Below are positions 1 through 12,164 of a DNA stretch of 64,000 nucleotides, piece after piece. The DNA is from Panopea generosa (Eukaryota; Mollusca; Bivalvia; Adapedonta; Hiatellidae). The notes beneath the pieces are model-generated. The model made no database searches. It worked only from the letters and a program-made list of their open reading frames with translations, and was not told the origin of the DNA. How positions within the stretch are numbered: position 1 is the first letter of the stretch; each line of letters opens with the position of its first letter. Location of the stretch: contig CM055895.1 of the NCBI GenBank assembly GCA_029582155.1, forward strand, positions 18,094,787 through 18,158,786. The letters run 5' to 3'. A program made the translations under genes and the position numbers.

Positions 1-639
1 AATACATAAGGGGTTTGTGATTTGCAAAAAAAACATAATTTCTAGTTGAATTAATGACATACTGGTAACAAGTTTTGATATACGAACAAAACACAATTTA
101 TAGTTGGGTCAATACATAAGTGGTAATGCGAACAAAACACAGTTTCTAGCCGATTTATTATTTAAAAAAATCTCCGAAACTGTAAGGCCAGGAGCTTTGA
201 TATTTTGCATGACGTATCAACTAATTTTTCTCAGAATTGTCTTGGATCAAAATTGGCCCTGCCATAGGGACACAGTTTAACATAGAGAAATTTTCTTTAA
301 ATTTATTTTTCCCAAGAACCAAAAAGCCAATTTTGTTTTTATTTGGTATGAATGATCCCAATGAGTAAGGGTTTCAAGTTTGTTCAAATAAAATGGTTTG
401 GGTTCATCGGGGCCCAGTACGCGGACTATGATTTGTATATAGGAATACTCTGGGAAAGCAGGAAAATATGTTTTTCTCATCTAGTTTTATTATTATTCCA
501 ATCATATTGATGTCTGAAGCATTGTTTAATCATAACAGTTGAGACTGGGTCTTTGAAAGTGGATTTAATATCCTTAAGGCAGGGGGCCAAAAAATAATCG
601 CACTCATATGAATAACACTCGTGAAAGATGAACAACGTA

Positions 640-870
640 CGTTCTTTCAAGAACCCAGCTCAGTATATGGAAGAAGAAGAAGAAGAAATGATAATACACA
701 CTTGTTATAATCGTACTCATGAGAATTAAACTAGTCATAATTGCATTCATGAAAATAACAAAAATGTCATAATCGCACTCATGGTAATTGCACAAATGTC
801 ATAATCGCATTCTTTAGAATTACAAATAAATCGTAATTGAATTTATGAAAATAACAATGAATGAATGAAT
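640..870. repeat. Degenerate tandem repeat, family shared with 9440-9710
   Basis: Units around TCATAATCGCACTCATG and AATAACAAA recur irregularly. The same motif array occurs at 9440-9710. The upstream 220-480 carries a repeat-like stretch without known class. Confidence 0.6.
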
Positions 871-957
871 AGGGTTTTACGGCGTACCAACACATTAAAG
901 GTTATTCGACGCCAACAGGAAGGAAGACACCAGGTTCACTCTACATTAGCCTGATTA

Positions 958-1024
958 AATAAGGCGTGAATGGACAGCTTTTTTTATTATTTTGATATCT
1001 GATCTGCTGTCCATAACGCCTTAT
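958..1024. mobile_element. Short hairpin element
   Basis: AATAAGGCGTGAATGGACAG at the left pairs with GCTGTCCATAACGCCTTATT at the right, with one small mismatch and a 26-base loop. Confidence 0.55.
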
Positions 1025-3419
1025 TGCGCTAGACCAATTTATGTACTGGAAAAAAAATCCACTGACATCGCTTCGCTGTGTATGTCATTTAACGCTGTTA
1101 TACGGCTTGACAACATAAACAAACTGTTGAAATAAATCAATGAAACATTAATTTATCAAACGGTGTTAATAAAATACATCATTTTGTTGAGTTACAGTGA
1201 AATTATTAACAATTAACTGGGTGAACCATCAAAATCATAATTTCGAACGAAATGTTGACGTCACGCGCACCTTTTACGGAAATGAATAATTGTCCACCGT
1301 GAACAACGTATAACTGAGAAGATTTGATGCTCACACGGTTGAAGTTTATATTTTCTTGATAGTTGGTGTATAATAATCATTCTTTGTTGTTACGATTTAA
1401 ATATTATGAAATGATTATGAATAAAGAAAAGAAAATAAGTTACCATGTATTTTTATAAGGAATTTGCAATCTATATAGCCTAAGCAGTTAATGGGTAGGT
1501 CACTGACATCAGTCCTTGGGAATTTGGTATTTGGCATACATGATAATGGGTTAGGGTTAAGGTGATCAGTCTAAAAAAATGTTTTAACATTTGACCTTTT
1601 TAAATAGAAAAAAACAATACGGACCTAGTATATAGTTACCCTAGACAACTTCCTCTTATTTTTATAGGGATGCAATAATATAGCTGAAATACGAATAAAT
1701 GCGTGCTGAGAATGTAATACATCATTTAAAATATAATTTGAGGAGTGGGTGCTTTTACACTTTGAATATTATTTTATAATTATAATTTCTATATGAAACA
1801 TTATTTTAATTACCCCAGAAAATATGTATGATACATGTATTACTCTTTTTGTGTAAGGTAATGTTTTAACATTTTGAAATTATTTCTACAAAAACGATAT
1901 TAAATAAGTACCTCAAAACTATTCAAATAGTAGCAGTTCGATTATCTTGGGTGCGATATCAAACAATTACTACATAAGATCGTACATATAAATACCTATG
2001 TGCCGCAGAGACGTACGTGTGTAAAACCAAGTCACTGCTGTGTTCCTATCTACTCACTCAGATATTAGCTTTCTAAACTTGAAAGAATTAGAGTTTTTTG
2101 GGGGGGTTTTTTTGCAAGAATTGTGTCATTTACAGCAAAAACAACTTACAAAAAGCTACCTACATACAAAATGCGAAAATACTGGGTCTGAAAAAAGCGA
2201 ACACATAATTTCTAATAGCAAAAAAAAAGGTACGGAAGTCAAGAACGTTTTTGTATACTATGTTTCGCGGCACCGTAAAGGTCACTAAATGTGAGCCAAT
2301 AAATAAGTCGACAAGATCACACACTGTGTGTATAGTTGAAATCGCTTGTACTCTAACTGAATTCCACTTGTCATAAAGATGTTAAACAGGCATTTAACAT
2401 AGCTTCTTTAAAACAAAAGCGAATGGCCGAGCACGAAGACTATACAAACACGTGCAACCTAGTTGTAAGCTTATTAAAAAACACAATTTTAATAATGGAT
2501 CGAAATTGTCTTTAGAATGACATGTACATGTTGTTTATTCTTGTTCTGTCGTGTTTGTTGTTTTGCGAGTTATCAATCTGACCATTATGGGGACATCTTT
2601 ACAATACAGAGTTGGGTCTGTTGTGTCCTTGAGCAAGACACTTTGTCCGTATAAGCTTAGTACCGGATCTATGCATGATCTTCGAGCATGATCTGTTGTC
2701 ATCAGTTGTTTCTCAATCAAAGTTAAATAAATAAGTCTATATTTGCCATTTTAAGGCGACTTCTGTCAGTAAAAAGACTTAAATATTGTCTATTTTCATG
2801 AACGTGTATTCATTTTTCATAAAAGAAAACAGTATAAAGAGAAAGAGAAGATTAAAATCGTGTAAACAACTATATTTGGGAACTTATGGTATGTATATAA
2901 AATTATGGTTTTAATGTAAAATATACATTTTATAGTGACCCATACGTTTTACCGAAGAGGGTTCGGAAGTCTGAATTCATCCCAAAGTTTACAACAAACT
3001 CGCCGATATTAAGTACCAGTTTTAAACATTTTTTTCTCAAAAAGTCACCCTTGCTATTACAAATAACTTCAATCAGAGAATAATTTAATATTCTGCCGAA
3101 AAAGTGAGTACGGCATCGAACTCGATTACTTTACAACACAACTCGACCCGAATCGGTTAGGTAGGCAAGCATTTTTTTATAATCCCAACAACGCCCAATC
3201 GACTTGCCAAACATAGAGCAACTGTTGGCTAAAATGTACATCATCAGCATGGTTTGGGCAGTAGTGCAATCCAGTGTAATATATCACTTATTAAATTCTT
3301 CAAAAAGTAAAATATTTCCTGTATCAGAGAACCATATACAGAGATAAGTGATTGTATTTGCTTGTCTGAATATCTGATGGCACATTTGGCGCTCGACTTC
3401 CCACTGACCCTAACAAAAT

Positions 3420-3910
3420 ATGATTGTCCTTTTTGTATCGAAAGGAAGGACTTTGGGTGGTAAACGTTTCTATTTTTTAAATGTAAAAAAAAAAACGGAA
3501 GCATTTCAAATTATGCTTACATTTATTTTTGTGTGACCATTTTCTCATTTTAAGTCCATTTTTAAAGTAGGAAACAGCAAAATAAAAAAAAAATATCTCT
3601 ATATTTTGCCATCCATCGAAAACGTATTTCTTCATTTTTTTGCAAAAAAATCTCTGATGTGTTGTTAAATTGTTTTTGTTAAAACAACTACACAATACCG
3701 TTTTTGTTAAAATAAAAAAAAAACATCGTAAAACGCCAATTTTATTTTGTTTTCAACCTGTAATACTTTAAAAACGGAAGAAAAATAATTGTATATAGAC
3801 AAAAATGTTATAAAATTTGGTACCAAATTGTTAAATCCAGACAAAGGTTCAAAAGACTTTAAAGAAATGTATTGCACTGATATTAGCATATCAGTCTCTG
3901 CCTTTATATT
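3420..3910. repeat. Diverged dispersed repeat, partner of 10400-10890
   Basis: Shares blocks with 10400-10890 in the same order: TTTTTGTGTGACCATTTTCT, a 'cc(a)tc(g/c)at(c/t)gaaaac' block, CAAATTGTTAAATCCAGACA and ATCAGTCTCTG. About 490 bp in both places. No coding capacity that I trust. Confidence 0.6.
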
Positions 3911-4574
3911 GCATTTTTCTATTGTTTTTTTCTTATGAAATTTAAGGTTATTAAACACAAAACTTATCATATTATATATATACAAAAAAAACATAAAATT
4001 AATGTAAACTGTTCGATTAAAACTAAACAGAAATAGACCGGCACCGTGCATTCTTCGATTTCATAATATAAAGGCATCTGTTGTTATACAACATGGTGAT
4101 GATTCATTCGGAATACTCGATCTCAGATGATAATGGTGCATATTCACCTGAATAATTCACCTCTCGTGTTTGAGATCGGTTTATCGGTATACTTAGCGTG
4201 CACTGCATATACTTTTATCACGGATCGATGTATTTATTGTTAATTTTTTAATTCTCATTCATAATATGTCAATTGTTTGGATTTTAAAGTCGCGAAACCT
4301 TCCTAACAGATTCCGTTGGGAACTTCCAATTAGTAATATCGGCTTCCACGGTTGCACCTCTCGGGATACGCAAAATAACAATCTTTAATAGGCTCCCTAG
4401 AACAGAACAGAACATATGTTTTATTAGGATTTGTACAAAGTACATCATCATACTATATACAATATACAATCAATATAAACATATAGTCACTTAACAGCAA
4501 TGATTAAATTCATTAGAGTATATAACAAAATATTTAATAAATGTTAATAAATGAAATGAGGATGAACACTATGC

Positions 4575-6627
4575 TTAAACAGTTAGCATTGTTTTTCTAA
4601 TTTCTAATGCCTCTTTTACATATCTTGAAATATTATATAATATGGTTTTATTATGTGAATTAAGTAACTCTAAAAATTTGAACACCGAAGGTCTTTGATA
4701 GTAATACTTTTTCAAATAATGTTTTCGTAAATTATTAAAACAGGGATATATACATAAGAAATGAAATTCATCTTCTATATCCCTTGAATTGCAACATAAA
4801 CAATATCTTTCATTTTTTGGAATTCTATTTCTGTCATATCGTCCAGTTTGTATTCTAAGAGGATTAATAGATAGTCTTAATCTAGTGTAAAATAATCTAA
4901 GATTACAGGGCAATATATCGAGATAATTCTCGTACTTAAATTGATGTTTGACAAGTTTATAAAATTCGAGCACTGGACTTTTTTCTACTGATCCAAACCA
5001 TTGTTGAATGAAATTGTCGATAACCTTTTGTTTAAAAATATTTGGAAATACTTTGGGATTAACAAAACGATTATTCTCAAACATATAGGTGAATCCATAA
5101 TCATTTAACATGGTTTTAATATTTGATACCCAGTTCTTACAACCTCTATTACAGTCATATAGCCCCTGTTCATATAGTTTTTTTATCAATATATTTTCCG
5201 TATAAATAACTTTACACCAATAGCTTATGATTCTTACATATCGTGATATATATAATGGATATCTCCCAAGCTCTCCATACACACCCACTGTACAAGTATT
5301 TAATCTAACATTCAATAAACGTTTACAGAACTTTAAGTGTATTCTTTCGATTACTTTCGACTTGGTATATCCCCAAATTTCACTCGCATAACTTAAGATA
5401 GAACCAACGAATGCATCAAACAACTGGCATAGTAGTTTTGGCTTTAAATGGAATTTTTTACAATTAAATAAGAGGGTATTAAAAGCTTTCAAAGATTTGC
5501 CAACCAAATGTTCCTGATTTAAATTAAAATTACCAGTATAATTAAAAATTGTTCCAAGATAATTAAAATCATCAACAACTTCAATAATTTCTCCGTTATA
5601 AGTCCAAGATTCATTGGGTAACAACCCACCACGTTTTCTAAATACCATTATTTTTGTTTTCAATGTATTTACTTTTAAGCCCCAATTATTACAATAAGTA
5701 TGCAAACGGTTTAGATTATCCTGTAATTCAGAAGGAGATTTTCCTAAAATAGCCATGTCGTCCGCAAAAAGTAACATAATCAAAACAATATCATCAATAT
5801 TCAATCCTGAATCAACGCTGTTTTGTAAATACAGCTCCAAGTCTTCCACAAACATAGAGAAAAGTATAGGCGAGATTACCTCCCCTTGTCTCAATCCCAC
5901 AGCATATTCAAAATAGTCAGAATAACTATTACAACTCTTTACACATGATTTAACCTTCTGATACATGTCCTTAATAATACGTAGAAGTTTACCCCTAATA
6001 CCAAGCTTATACAATTTTAGCCAAAGTGCATTTCTATATATACTATCGAAACACTTCATCATGTCAACGAAAACAACATATAAACGTTTATTATCAAATA
6101 AATAATTCTGGATAATTGACATTAACACAAATATAGCATCAACTGTTGACCGTCCCTTTCGAAATCCAAATTGCGCATCTGAAATGATATCATTATTATT
6201 ACAAAATGTTTCAATCCTTTTATTGAGTATAGTGGTAAACAGTTTAGATAAACAACTTACCAAGGTTATGCCTCGGTAATTATTAACATCGCTCACACTA
6301 CCTTTTTTGTGAATAGGGATAATCACTCCCTCTGTCCACTTATCGGGAAAAAAGCCTGAGGTCAAAATAGCATTAAAAATATCACATAAATGGGAGCCTA
6401 AAATATCAATACTTTCAATAAAATACTCATTTAATAAGAAATCGCTCCCAATCGATTTTCCAGCTTTCAAACATTTACTAGCGCTCTGTATTTCAGAAAC
6501 AGTAATTGGCTGGTCTAATTCCTCGAATGAACAACAATTGTTATCAAAATCATTATCAGTACAAAAAGATTCGGCATCTTCATTTGCTGTCTGAAATATA
6601 TCATTACTTAAACTAGCAAAATAATTT
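4575..6627 (-). pseudogene. LINE ORF2, 3' part: reverse transcriptase and C-terminal zinc knuckle
   Basis: Open from the frameshift near 6625 to a stop at 4575, about 680 codons. Reverse transcriptase blocks are intact: KSIGSD, IPIHKKGSVSDVNNYRGITL, AQFGFRKGRSTVDAI, VFVDMMKCFDS (first catalytic Asp), GLRQGEVISPILFS, LLFADDMAIL (catalytic Asp pair) and FNYLGTIF. The C-terminus has the CLCCNSRDIEDEFHFLC knuckle. There is no RNase H domain. The TTG often taken as a start at 6470 is not a real start; the frame is the continuation of the endonuclease frame after a 1-nt loss. The RT domain itself carries no stop. Confidence 0.9.
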
Positions 6628-8002
6628 GGAATTCCTCCAATGATATGTCATTACTTCCGGCATAATTATTCTTTTTCTTAAAATATTTCCAAAATTCTTT
6701 AGGTTTACAATATTTTAAATTCTCTATATCTGATACTTTTTTTAATTCAAAACATCGCTTCTTTTTCTTAACGGTATCTTTATATTCTTTTTTACATTTG
6801 GAGAAATGCTCCCTATTTAAATCTGATTTACAACAGGTGTATATACGTAATGCTTCAAAATATTTGTTCTTGGCAATAACACAATCCTTATCAAACCATT
6901 CCGCATGTTTTACAAATGACTGGTCAGAAAATGTGACATAACTTTTATGTATATAACTTTTTGAAAATAAAGGATCCGACACAGCACGAACTATATTGGT
7001 AAAATCATTCATAACATCGTTGACAGAATCTCTATTTGAATAATCAATATTCTTTGTCAATTTATTAAAATCAGACAATTTATTTATTAAACCTGAGCGA
7101 AAACGCTCACGAAGCAAATTATCCCATTTATACTTTACGTCGCGCACATCTACAGGTATAGCTGAAGGTCTATTACAACACAAAGAAAATTTAATGGGTG
7201 AATGGTCACTCCATTCATTAATAGGGTCAATTGTAAAAGTACTGATATGTGAAAAATTACTCTCATTTGTAAGTAAATAGTCAATCACGGATTCTCCGTG
7301 CTGTGACACAAACGTACACACATCCGTATTAATACCTATTCTACCGTTTACTATGCGTAAACAAGACGATTTGCATAACTCAAGAAGTTTAACACCCTGA
7401 CTATTACATGTTTTATCAAGCGAGGCCCGGTACATGGGTATATCGGGAACATAATCAATATCATCTGTATAATAATTTACCTTGTCTTGTATAATAAAAT
7501 CATGTTTAGTACCAACTCTGCTATTCATATCATCCATAACATACACCGACCCGAGACTTTCATAAAAAACTATATCATTTTCCAGAAGTTCAAATAAATC
7601 AACATTAGCAATATTATATGCAGGGGAATCTTCCCCCCATAAATAAATTCCACATACATATACATCATTATCAAAATTAAAGAATTTGTGATCAAGTTTA
7701 ATCCAAACAATGGTGTCCAAGCTACTTTTAACTACCTCAATACCATTTTTTAAAGATTCCTTGTAGTATAAAACAATACCACCACTAGATCTTTTGGCAT
7801 TACGATGTTTAAATTTACGGTAAAAATTATGTGAAACATATCCACTCAAGCTAATATCGCTATTAGTACATGTCCATGATTCATATAAGAATACAATGTC
7901 ATTATCAGCAATAATATTTACAAAGTCACAATTGTCTTTCTTACTCCTAGTAAGTCCATGAACATTCCATGACAGGAAACGTAGTTCACCCTCTGCGTAA
8001 TC
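6608..8002 (-). pseudogene. LINE ORF2, 5' part: AP endonuclease
   Basis: An open frame runs from the codon after the ORF1 TAG to a stop at 6608. It shows the AP-endonuclease landmarks in order: LSWNVHGL (catalytic Asn), LYESWT (catalytic Glu), VMDDMNSR in place of the common GDFN-R motif (Asp and Asn kept), and EWSDHSPI (the SDH motif). There is no Met codon between the TAG and the VMDDMNSR motif, so no AUG start could include the first catalytic residues. The frame breaks near 6625, where one base of an A run appears to be lost. The reverse transcriptase then continues in another frame. Called a pseudogene because of that break. Confidence 0.85.
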
Positions 8003-8941
8003 CTAGTCCCTCACTGGCCTACCGTTGATATATAGGGTGTCGTAAGCGATCCACGACGTGTCCCCTCTGTCCCTGGCTGCTCTCATCTTAGGTAGAAGCC
8101 TCTTCCTCTTCTCTACTACCTCTCGTGGAAATTGTTCATTTACATAAAATGCAGTACCTTGTAATGTTTTCCACTGTTTACGTACGAGTTCTCTTTCTTT
8201 GAACAGCGTAAATTTTGCGACAATCGCCCTATTCCTTCCCATGGCCTTCATCCCCATTCTGTGTACACGCTCGAACCCGATATTGTCAACAATGTCCTTC
8301 GCTACCTTCATCTTCTCGTGAATAAAGCTACGTACTACAGCTTCTGCAGCTTCCGCACTCTCCCCCGAGGCTTCCGCAATGTTACTAAACACCAGATTGT
8401 TTCTCATGGACTGCGATTGTAGGTACACGATTTCATCCCGGATCACATCCCTTTCCTTCTCTAATCCCACAACTTTATTGTTCACAATCCCCATATTAAA
8501 ATCTACACTTTCTGTCTTCTCCTCAACTCTCGTTAGTCTCTCATCTGACTTTTTATTATTTTCATCTATGATAATCCACAGCTTTTTCAGATCGCGGTCG
8601 AACCCATCAACTTTCTTCTCTAAGCTCTCCAGAGCACCGAGCCTCTTGTCCATGGCACATATTTTATTGTCAATTTTCTTAAGATATGACAGTAAGTCCG
8701 CATTTGTCGGTTCTATACAACTTTCCGCCATAACTGATTTTTTTACTATAAACACATTGTCAGTTCCAGTTTTCTGCGTTTCAGCATTAAATAAAACAGC
8801 GTTGGTTTGACTCAAAATTTCACTCACCGGAATGTTATCAGTATCCTCAGACGGGCCTCTGGTTTTGAAAAGTTTGTTGTTTTGTTCTTCACTATCACAA
8901 CCACTACTTCCTCTGTTCCGTTTATTCTTTTTTTTAGTCAT
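8003..8941 (-). CDS. LINE ORF1 protein (coiled coil + RRM-like)
   Basis: 312 residues from the ATG at 8941; a GTG-initiated extension to 8977 is ignored because ATG is the first normal start. A basic, low-complexity N-terminus (MTKKKNKRNRGSSG) is followed by a long charged heptad region at about residues 75-175, likely a trimerising coiled coil. A domain follows beginning RNNLVFSNIAE and containing IGFERVHRMG and NRAIVAKF, which resembles the RRM plus C-terminal domain of L1-type ORF1 RNA-binding proteins. These package LINE RNA into ribonucleoprotein particles. The protein ends GRPVRD and is followed by TAG. ORF2 continues in the same frame directly after that stop. Confidence 0.85.
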   Translation of the reverse strand: MTKKKNKRNRGSSGCDSEEQNNKLFKTRGPSEDTDNIPVSEILSQTNAVLFNAETQKTGTDNVFIVKKSVMAESCIEPTNADLLSYLKKIDNKICAMDKRLGALESLEKKVDGFDRDLKKLWIIIDENNKKSDERLTRVEEKTESVDFNMGIVNNKVVGLEKERDVIRDEIVYLQSQSMRNNLVFSNIAEASGESAEAAEAVVRSFIHEKMKVAKDIVDNIGFERVHRMGMKAMGRNRAIVAKFTLFKERELVRKQWKTLQGTAFYVNEQFPREVVEKRKRLLPKMRAARDRGDTSWIAYDTLYINGRPVRD

Positions 8942-9439
8942 TATATCTCCATAATACCATAGAGCACTTGCGTTCACTTATTTAAATATTTATCCGCCTT
9001 TTTTATAGTTAATACATCCTTTTTATTCTCAAATTATCGGAGCAACAAATTTTGCGACCACTCGCTTGGACCACGTGACTACTAGAGACGTGCAATATGT
9101 CGCATTAACTCTACATGTACAAAAACAACAAATTAATATACAGCTTAAAAAAATACGTCAACAAATGAATATGCAGAATGAACCTAGAACCTTGATACCT
9201 GTAGAACTGCAGAGTTTCAGCATATTCTATCGTATTACTCAATTTGTCGCTTCTTACGACATGCATAAGCCACAGTGACCCTATTCTTGCCAGCACTCAT
9301 GGCTCCCTTGAACCACACAGGGGTTGATAATTTAACCACAATAGTGAACATGACAAAAACTGATAAAATGAACATGACACCCATTAGGAGGATTACTACC
9401 CCTCCACAGAGATCGACAGTGACTCTGTTCTTAGCTGGA

Positions 9440-9712
9440 ACCACACGGGCTTGAAAACAACAAATATGTCATTATTGCAGCCATGTGAATAACACTGGCT
9501 ACAAAATTGAACACATAAGAAAAACACACTTGTTATAATCGCATTCATTAGAATAACAAATATGTCATAATTGCACTCATCAGAATTACAAAGATAAATA
9601 CACACCTGTTATAATCGCACTCATGATAAAACAGTCGTGAAAATTGAACACATGAGAAACACACATGTGTTATGATCGCACTCATAGTAATTACAAATAT
9701 TGATTCACAATT
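9440..9712. repeat. Degenerate tandem repeat, second locus
   Basis: Several units of TTATAATCGCATTCATTAG and CACATGAGAAACACACATG, related to the array at 640-870. The two loci flank the full-length LINE. Confidence 0.6.
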
Positions 9713-10104
9713 ATTGTAACGTGTTGTTTATGCAACCGCCTTGAACTTGGGTGGGAGTATAGCACACCCATATCCGTCTTACCGTCAGTCCAATATTCTG
9801 TACGTTATGATTTTCAGATCAAGGTAAATGTCACCGTTACTAATAATAGAACACATAGGTAAAGCATAACGAGGCCCTCCCAGTGGTTTTGGAGATCTGG
9901 AGAACATGGCCATTTATTTTCAGAGATCTGGGGAACATTGGCCATTACTTTCAGTGATCCATGGATCAAAGGCCTAATTTTAGAGATCTAGGGATATTGT
10001 CCTTAATGAAAAAATTACCTAATTCAGAGACATATAAACAGAGATAGGCAACTGGAGGCACTTGTCTAAATTTCAGGAAGCACATTTTGGCTTTTTCTAG
10101 TTTA

Positions 10105-10322
10105 GTTTGAACTTATTTATTTTACTTCGATTTTTAAACAAGTTCTTACGACTTAGACAAATCACGCTCGAAGTCTTCCTGGGTATAATCAGTACTAAGC
10201 ATATGTGGAAAAAATGTCTTGCTCAAGGACACCATACATAGTCGTAGCAAAGGATTGAAATACCCACGACCCTCCGATCACGGGTTCGTTACTTTACCAC
10301 TAGACCACGTGGCGTTTTCTAA
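10105..10322 (-). mobile_element. tRNA-derived SINE, family 3, inside a TIR element
   Basis: Second copy of the family at 37400: shared ACTAGACCACGTGGCG-type head, CCCACGACCCTC B-box region and ACTTATTTATTTTACTT tail. It lies between the terminal inverted repeats of the 9871-11674 element. Confidence 0.75.
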
Positions 10323-11019
10323 ATCATGGAAACACACATACGCCAGAATCAAACAAAATATTTTTGTGATTATGGTATCAAAAGAAAGGGTTTGATTTGG
10401 GTGATTATTTTTTTCTTTTTTTAAATTTAAAGAAATGAAGAATTTTATGCTTAATGTTTTTGTGTGATCATTTTCTCTTTTTAGCCCATTTTTGAAATAA
10501 GAAAAACGACTGCAATAAATACCAATATGAAACTTTCGCCACCGATTGAAAACTTACTGCTTCATCTTTCAACCTAATATTTCTATTTCTATTGTTTTGT
10601 TTAAATGTTCATGGTATTTGTTAAATAAAGACTACCGTTTTTTCGTTTAAAAATCTTTTTTTTTTTCGTGAAATTTCAACATATTTCGATTTCAGTCCGT
10701 AATAATTTAAATTCAGAAGAAAAATATTAAATAATTGATAATTTGAGTTGGTCATCATTTTTATCAGCTTTACTTTGGCACCAAAATTGTTAAATTCGGA
10801 CCAAGATTCGAAGAGTTAATTATATAAATACTAAAAGTGCCGTGGACATTATATTGCTATTAGCCTGCCAGTCTCTGTAATTAAGATTTTATGTATAGTT
10901 TTTATACTTGATCATAATTACGTGTTAGTCTTGCCTCCTGCACAACTTCATCTACCCGAAATAAATTTTGGATGGTAATTCCGAACAAAGATATACTTAC
11001 TGTACTGATGATTAAAGGC

Positions 11020-11095
11020 AGAATAGTGCAGTGGTTAATATCGTCGATTTGGGATCGTAAGGACTGGTGTTCAATCCGTCCCAGCATCTACATTT
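11020..11095 (+). mobile_element. tRNA-like SINE head fragment
   Basis: AATAGTGCAGTGGTTAATAT resembles an A box, and GGTGTTCAATCCGTCCC a B box, at tRNA-like spacing. No SINE body was recognised. Confidence 0.45.
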
Positions 11096-12164
11096 TTTTA
11101 TCAGATCGTGTTTACACAATAAAGTCAATTACTTATGTGTATTTATTGCCTTTTGTAAATTAACTGTTCAGCTGTTCAATTATTTGTGTCTCTTCTGTCC
11201 TTCCATCGATATCTTCTTTGGCTCTACTTGCCAAAAGCCAGCAGTGCTTATGTTGTGGTAAATTGTCCGTCGTCCAACCGTTAATCTTTTTCTTGTAGAA
11301 GATATAGCATCCCCCACATTTAAAAGGAAACTTAAAAAAACACCTTTTCTCTGAAAGTTCACTCCATAGACCATAGATGTTTCAAACAAGGAAAAGAAGA
11401 CAAAACATGGATTTTGCTTATAATGATGATGTGTAAATAATAATAGAGAATATTATAGTAGACGTTTTACTTAAGGAAACACTATTTGGTACTTTCAGGG
11501 AACTATGTTTAAATCATTTGGAGATCTAGGGAACAGTGGAAATACTTTTAGAGATCTGGGGGACATGGACAAAATATTTTTTGGGAACTTTGGCAAATAC
11601 TTTTGGAGATCTTGGGAACAATAGGCATTACTTTAAGAGATCCAAAGAACAGGGACCCCCTCTGGGAGGGCCTCCATAGTTTTAGAACCAAAATAAAACT
11701 AGAGCACTGACAGGGCAGTAGGAGCCTCATAGGGTATCTGACCGTATATCCCATTGTCCTCGATCACGGAAATTAATGGCGATGTCAATAATAGTGTGTA
11801 TACATTGTTCTTATTTTGGTGAAATTGATCTTGACCTCTTATTCCCTAAACCCGGACATCCATCCCCAAACAATTTGAGTATTCCTTTACAGACAATTAG
11901 AACTGAAGATACCGCTATTACTAGGATAGCATTATTCTACATGTAGTAACAATAATCTTCATACAAGATAAAACGTAATATAAAAAAACAAACCACCAAC
12001 ATTTCTTCTGCTATATTTTGAAGATAAATTATTGTGTGTAAATTCGTTATGTCACAGACCTATTTGAAGCACTATGCAACAGAACAGACGGTCGGATGAA
12101 CATAAGTAACACAATATGCCCTCATTTCATATCAGGGACATGTAAATTTCTAGTTTGAAAATAA

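Larger units (their letters stand above)
1..4399. other. Intergenic, AT-rich, no gene seen
   Basis: Apart from the 958 hairpin, the 640 array and the 3420 repeat, this stretch holds a short near-tandem duplication at 1-155 (AACAAAACACA motif), a possible SINE 3 fragment at about 2610-2700, and anonymous AT-rich sequence. All ORFs are short and show no protein likeness. Confidence 0.6.
4400..9065 (-). mobile_element. Near full-length non-LTR retrotransposon (LINE)
   Basis: About 4.7-kb element on the minus strand. In order it has a short 5' region, ORF1 (8941-8003), ORF2 with endonuclease and reverse transcriptase (8002-4575, one frameshift), a 3' UTR of about 170 nt with AATAAAA, and a terminal (GTTCT)n repeat ending at about 4401. 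No poly(A) tail is present; the short microsatellite tail is typical of several I- and CR1-like LINE groups. The ORF2 C-terminus has a Cys-Cys-His-Cys knuckle (CLCC...DEFHFLC). The long open frames suggest recent insertion. The exact clade is unresolved; I/Nimb-like or CR1-like seems most likely. The 5' boundary is approximate, since I could not find a target duplication. Confidence 0.88.
9871..11674. mobile_element. 1.8-kb terminal-inverted-repeat element, non-coding
   Basis: GAGGCCCTCCCAG at 9871-9883 is repeated inverted at 11662-11674. Inside each end lie several degenerate copies of a roughly 30-bp motif around GGAGATCTGGGGAACATGG, facing inward in opposite orientation. The interior holds a SINE family 3 copy, a tRNA-like fragment and a repeat also found at 3420-3910, but no transposase. 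No target duplication was identified, so the superfamily is unknown. Confidence 0.65.

Noticed and set aside
3244-4051. Three minus-strand ORFs of 72-114 codons rich in Phe/Lys/Asn
   Set aside because: AT-rich composition gives such frames by chance; the region is a dispersed repeat also found near 10400.
8379-8810. 143-codon plus-strand ORF rich in Ser/Phe
   Set aside because: Antisense shadow of LINE ORF1.
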